Assembly (NCBI GenBank): GCA_025351615.1
Contig: JANXVP010000118.1
Location: 1 to 10,084, forward strand
Origin: Ramlibacter sp.
GTDB taxonomy: Bacteria > Pseudomonadota > Gammaproteobacteria > Burkholderiales > Burkholderiaceae_C
Length of the DNA: 10,084 nucleotides
Direction of reading: 5' to 3'
The position numbers were made by a program, and so were the translations under genes. Shown here piece after piece: positions 8,029 through 10,084 of this stretch. Each line of letters begins with the position of its first letter. The first letter of the stretch is position 1. The notes beneath the pieces are model-generated. The model had not been told where the DNA came from. It did not search any database and was given only the letters and a program-made list of their open reading frames with translations.

Positions 8029-10084
8029 TCAGGAAGCCAGTGCCTCGAGCAGTTCGGTCTCGATCTCGATCTGCTGCTTGTTGTGCTGGAGTTCCGGGCC
8101 GTCAATCAGGAAGGTGTCCTCGACCCGCTCGCCCAGGGTTGACACCTTGGCCAGCTGCAGGTTGATTTTGTGCTTCGCCAGCACGCGGGCCACCGAATAC
8201 AGCAAGCCGACCCGGTCGCTGGCCGAAATGCTCAGCAACCAGCGTTGCGCTTTCTCGTCCGGGCGCAGGTCGACCCGTGGCGCGACCGGAAAGCTTCGGA
8301 CGCGACGCGACACGCGTCCGCGGCTGGGCGCGGGCAGGGGGCCGGCCTTGACCAGCGTCTGGCACAGCTCCGATTCGACCATGCTGATCAGCTCGCGGTT
8401 GTGCTCGGGCAGCATCGAACTCACCACCTGGAAAGTGTCGAGCGCGTAATCGCTGCTGGTGGTGTGGACCTTGGCTTCGAGGATGCTGAACGAGGCGGAA
8501 TCGAAGTAACCGCAGATGCGCGCGAACAGGTCTGGCTGGTCGGGCGTGTACACCAGCACCTGCAGACCTTCCCCCACCGGCGACAGCCGGGCTCGCACGA
8601 TCGTCTTGCCCAGACCGACATGGCGCGAGACGTGCCGGGTGTGCCAGGCAATTTCGCCGGCGTCATGGCGCATGAAATAGCCGACGTCCAGCCGGTCCCA
8701 CAGCGTCTTGTGGGCCTCGAACGGCAGCGCATACAGCGCGAGCTTGATCAGCGCCTCCCGTTTGCGGCCCTCGACCTCCGCTTCGGGGTCCGGCGCCCGG
8801 CCGCCCATCACGCGCAGGGTGTAGCGGTACAGGTCCTCCAGCAACTTGCCCTTCCAGTTGTTCCAGACTTTCGGGCTGGTGCCCCGGATGTCGGCAACAG
8901 TGAGCAGGTACAGCGCCGTGAGGTAACGCTCGTTGCCGACGCGCGCGGCAAAGGCGGCGATCACGTCGGGATTGCCCAGGTCCTCTTTCTGCGCGATGCG
9001 GCTCATGGCTAGGTGCTCGCGAACGAGGAACACGATCAGCCGGCAGTCCTCGATCCCGACCTGGTGCTGGCGGCAAAAGAACTTGACGTCGCGCGCCCCC
9101 AGCTCCGAATGGTCGCCGCCGCGGCCCTTGGCGATGTCGTGGAACAGTGCCGCCACGTACAGGATCCAGGGCTTGTCCCAGCCGGCCGCGAGCTGGGAGC
9201 AGAACGGGTATTCGTGCGCGTGCTCGGGAATAAAAAAGCGCCGCACGTTGCGCAGCACCATCAGGATGTGCTGGTCCACCGTGTAGACATGGAACAGGTC
9301 GTGCTGCATCTGGCCCACGATCCGGCGGAACGCCCACAGATAGCGGCCGAGCACCGAGGTCTGGTTCATCAGCCGCAACGCGTGGGTGATGCCTTCGGGT
9401 TGCAGCAACATCGCCTTGAACGTGGCGTGGTTGACGGGGTCGCTGCGGAACCTGGCGTCCATCACGCTGCGGGCGTTGTACAGCGCGCGCAGGGTACGGA
9501 CCGACAGGCCCCTCGTGCCCCGGGTGGTCTGGTAGATCAGGAAGGTTTCCAGAATCGCATGCGGGTTCTTCAAATACAGGTCGTCGCTCGCCACCTCGAT
9601 CATTCCGGCTTTGTTGAAGAAATGCGCGTTGATCGGCTCCGGCGGGTGAGTGTTCGGATTCAGGCGCTCGTCGATGTTCAGCAGCAGGATCTGATTCAGC
9701 TGGGTCACGGCCTTGGCGGCCCAGTAATAGCGCTTCATCAGCGATTCGCTGGCCCGTGACATCACCCGCCCGGTGGTCGGGCTGATGCGGGCATGGAAGC
9801 CGAAGGATTCCGCGACCGCGGTCTGCAGGTCGAACACCAGTCGGTCCTCGCGCCGGTGCGCCACCAGATGCAGCCGGGCGCGGATCAGGCAGAGGAGGGC
9901 TTCGTTGCGCTTGAGCTGCCGCACCTCGAATGGCGTCGCCAGGCCCGAGCGCGCCAGGTCGTCCCAGCTGCTGCCGAAGCCCGCCGCCTTGGCCACCCAC
10001 AGGATCACCCGCAGGTGCAGCGCAAGGTCGAGGCTTTCATCGGCCAGTGCTGGGACAGCGGCCTCGAAATCGGTTCCAGTGTGC
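8029..10084 (-). CDS. glnD: Bifunctional uridylyltransferase/uridylyl-removing enzyme GlnD (partial)
   Basis: Senses glutamine and adds UMP to, or removes it from, the PII proteins GlnB/GlnK, setting glutamine synthetase activity and NtrBC signalling. The gene runs leftward from the right edge; 684 residues are visible, of about 860-900 in the family. The missing N-terminus carries the nucleotidyltransferase GSxxR...D motif. Present are the linker region ([17 protein letters not shown]), the HD uridylyl-removing domain with [12 protein letters not shown] (HD codons at 9136-9141) and R-E-H-L-A-M-S, then [10 protein letters not shown]. Two C-terminal ACT domains for glutamine binding lie near 8385-8565 and 8060-8245. 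The body closely matches betaproteobacterial GlnD. A GTG at 10006-10008 is inside the protein and not a real start. Upstream of it, in codons 10009-10032, the conserved P-G-G-L-R-D-L-Q motif is replaced by LDLALHLR, and the frame continues open to the edge. Confidence 0.95.
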   Translation of the reverse strand, partial: HTGTDFEAAVPALADESLDLALHLRVILWVAKAAGFGSSWDDLARSGLATPFEVRQLKRNEALLCLIRARLHLVAHRREDRLVFDLQTAVAESFGFHARISPTTGRVMSRASESLMKRYYWAAKAVTQLNQILLLNIDERLNPNTHPPEPINAHFFNKAGMIEVASDDLYLKNPHAILETFLIYQTTRGTRGLSVRTLRALYNARSVMDARFRSDPVNHATFKAMLLQPEGITHALRLMNQTSVLGRYLWAFRRIVGQMQHDLFHVYTVDQHILMVLRNVRRFFIPEHAHEYPFCSQLAAGWDKPWILYVAALFHDIAKGRGGDHSELGARDVKFFCRQHQVGIEDCRLIVFLVREHLAMSRIAQKEDLGNPDVIAAFAARVGNERYLTALYLLTVADIRGTSPKVWNNWKGKLLEDLYRYTLRVMGGRAPDPEAEVEGRKREALIKLALYALPFEAHKTLWDRLDVGYFMRHDAGEIAWHTRHVSRHVGLGKTIVRARLSPVGEGLQVLVYTPDQPDLFARICGYFDSASFSILEAKVHTTSSDYALDTFQVVSSMLPEHNRELISMVESELCQTLVKAGPLPAPSRGRVSRRVRSFPVAPRVDLRPDEKAQRWLLSISASDRVGLLYSVARVLAKHKINLQLAKVSTLGERVEDTFLIDGPELQHNKQQIEIETELLEALAS

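Noticed and set aside
8663..10000. 445-codon minus-strand frame overlapping glnD in another frame
   Set aside because: Pro/Arg/Gly/Ala-rich shadow of glnD. The glnD frame has clear HD and ACT domains.

Overview
The window is high-GC, densely coded bacterial DNA. The proteins read like a betaproteobacterium of the order Burkholderiales, probably Comamonadaceae-like. The basis is the zipA-ligA pair, a Bug-type solute receptor with no transporter genes beside it, and a GlnD whose body matches the betaproteobacterial form closely. No RNA genes, insertion sequences, CRISPR arrays or phage genes were seen.

Layout. Positions 1-258 hold the 3' end of zipA (FtsZ-anchoring division protein), followed after 12 bases and in the same frame by ligA (271-2337, NAD+-dependent DNA ligase). 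After a 105-base gap comes a three-gene cassette: a small cupin protein (2443-2931), an alpha/beta hydrolase (2960-3808) and a secreted Bug/TctC-type solute receptor (3837-4802). Both gaps inside the cassette are 28 bases. It looks like an accessory small-molecule uptake and metabolism unit set among housekeeping genes. Next is peptide deformylase (4854-5393), overlapping by 8 bases a methyltransferase with a lysine-methyltransferase-like DxxY motif (5386-6084). A small predicted secreted protein of unknown function (6096-6443) follows, then a TerC-family membrane protein (6528-7292) and a Bax inhibitor-1/YccA-like membrane protein (7327-8022). All of these are on the plus strand. The last gene, glnD (nitrogen sensor uridylyltransferase), is on the minus strand, converges on the YccA-like gene with only 6 bases between the stops, and runs off the right edge.

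How they fit together. Most genes are core functions: division and replication, N-terminal protein maturation, membrane and metal homeostasis, and nitrogen signalling. The parts most worth a second look are the cupin-hydrolase-Bug cassette, the deformylase-methyltransferase overlap, the unknown secreted protein with the hairpin leader upstream of terC, and the apparent absence of a conserved GlnD motif near the right edge. I found no convincing evidence of a wholly new defence or mobile system here.
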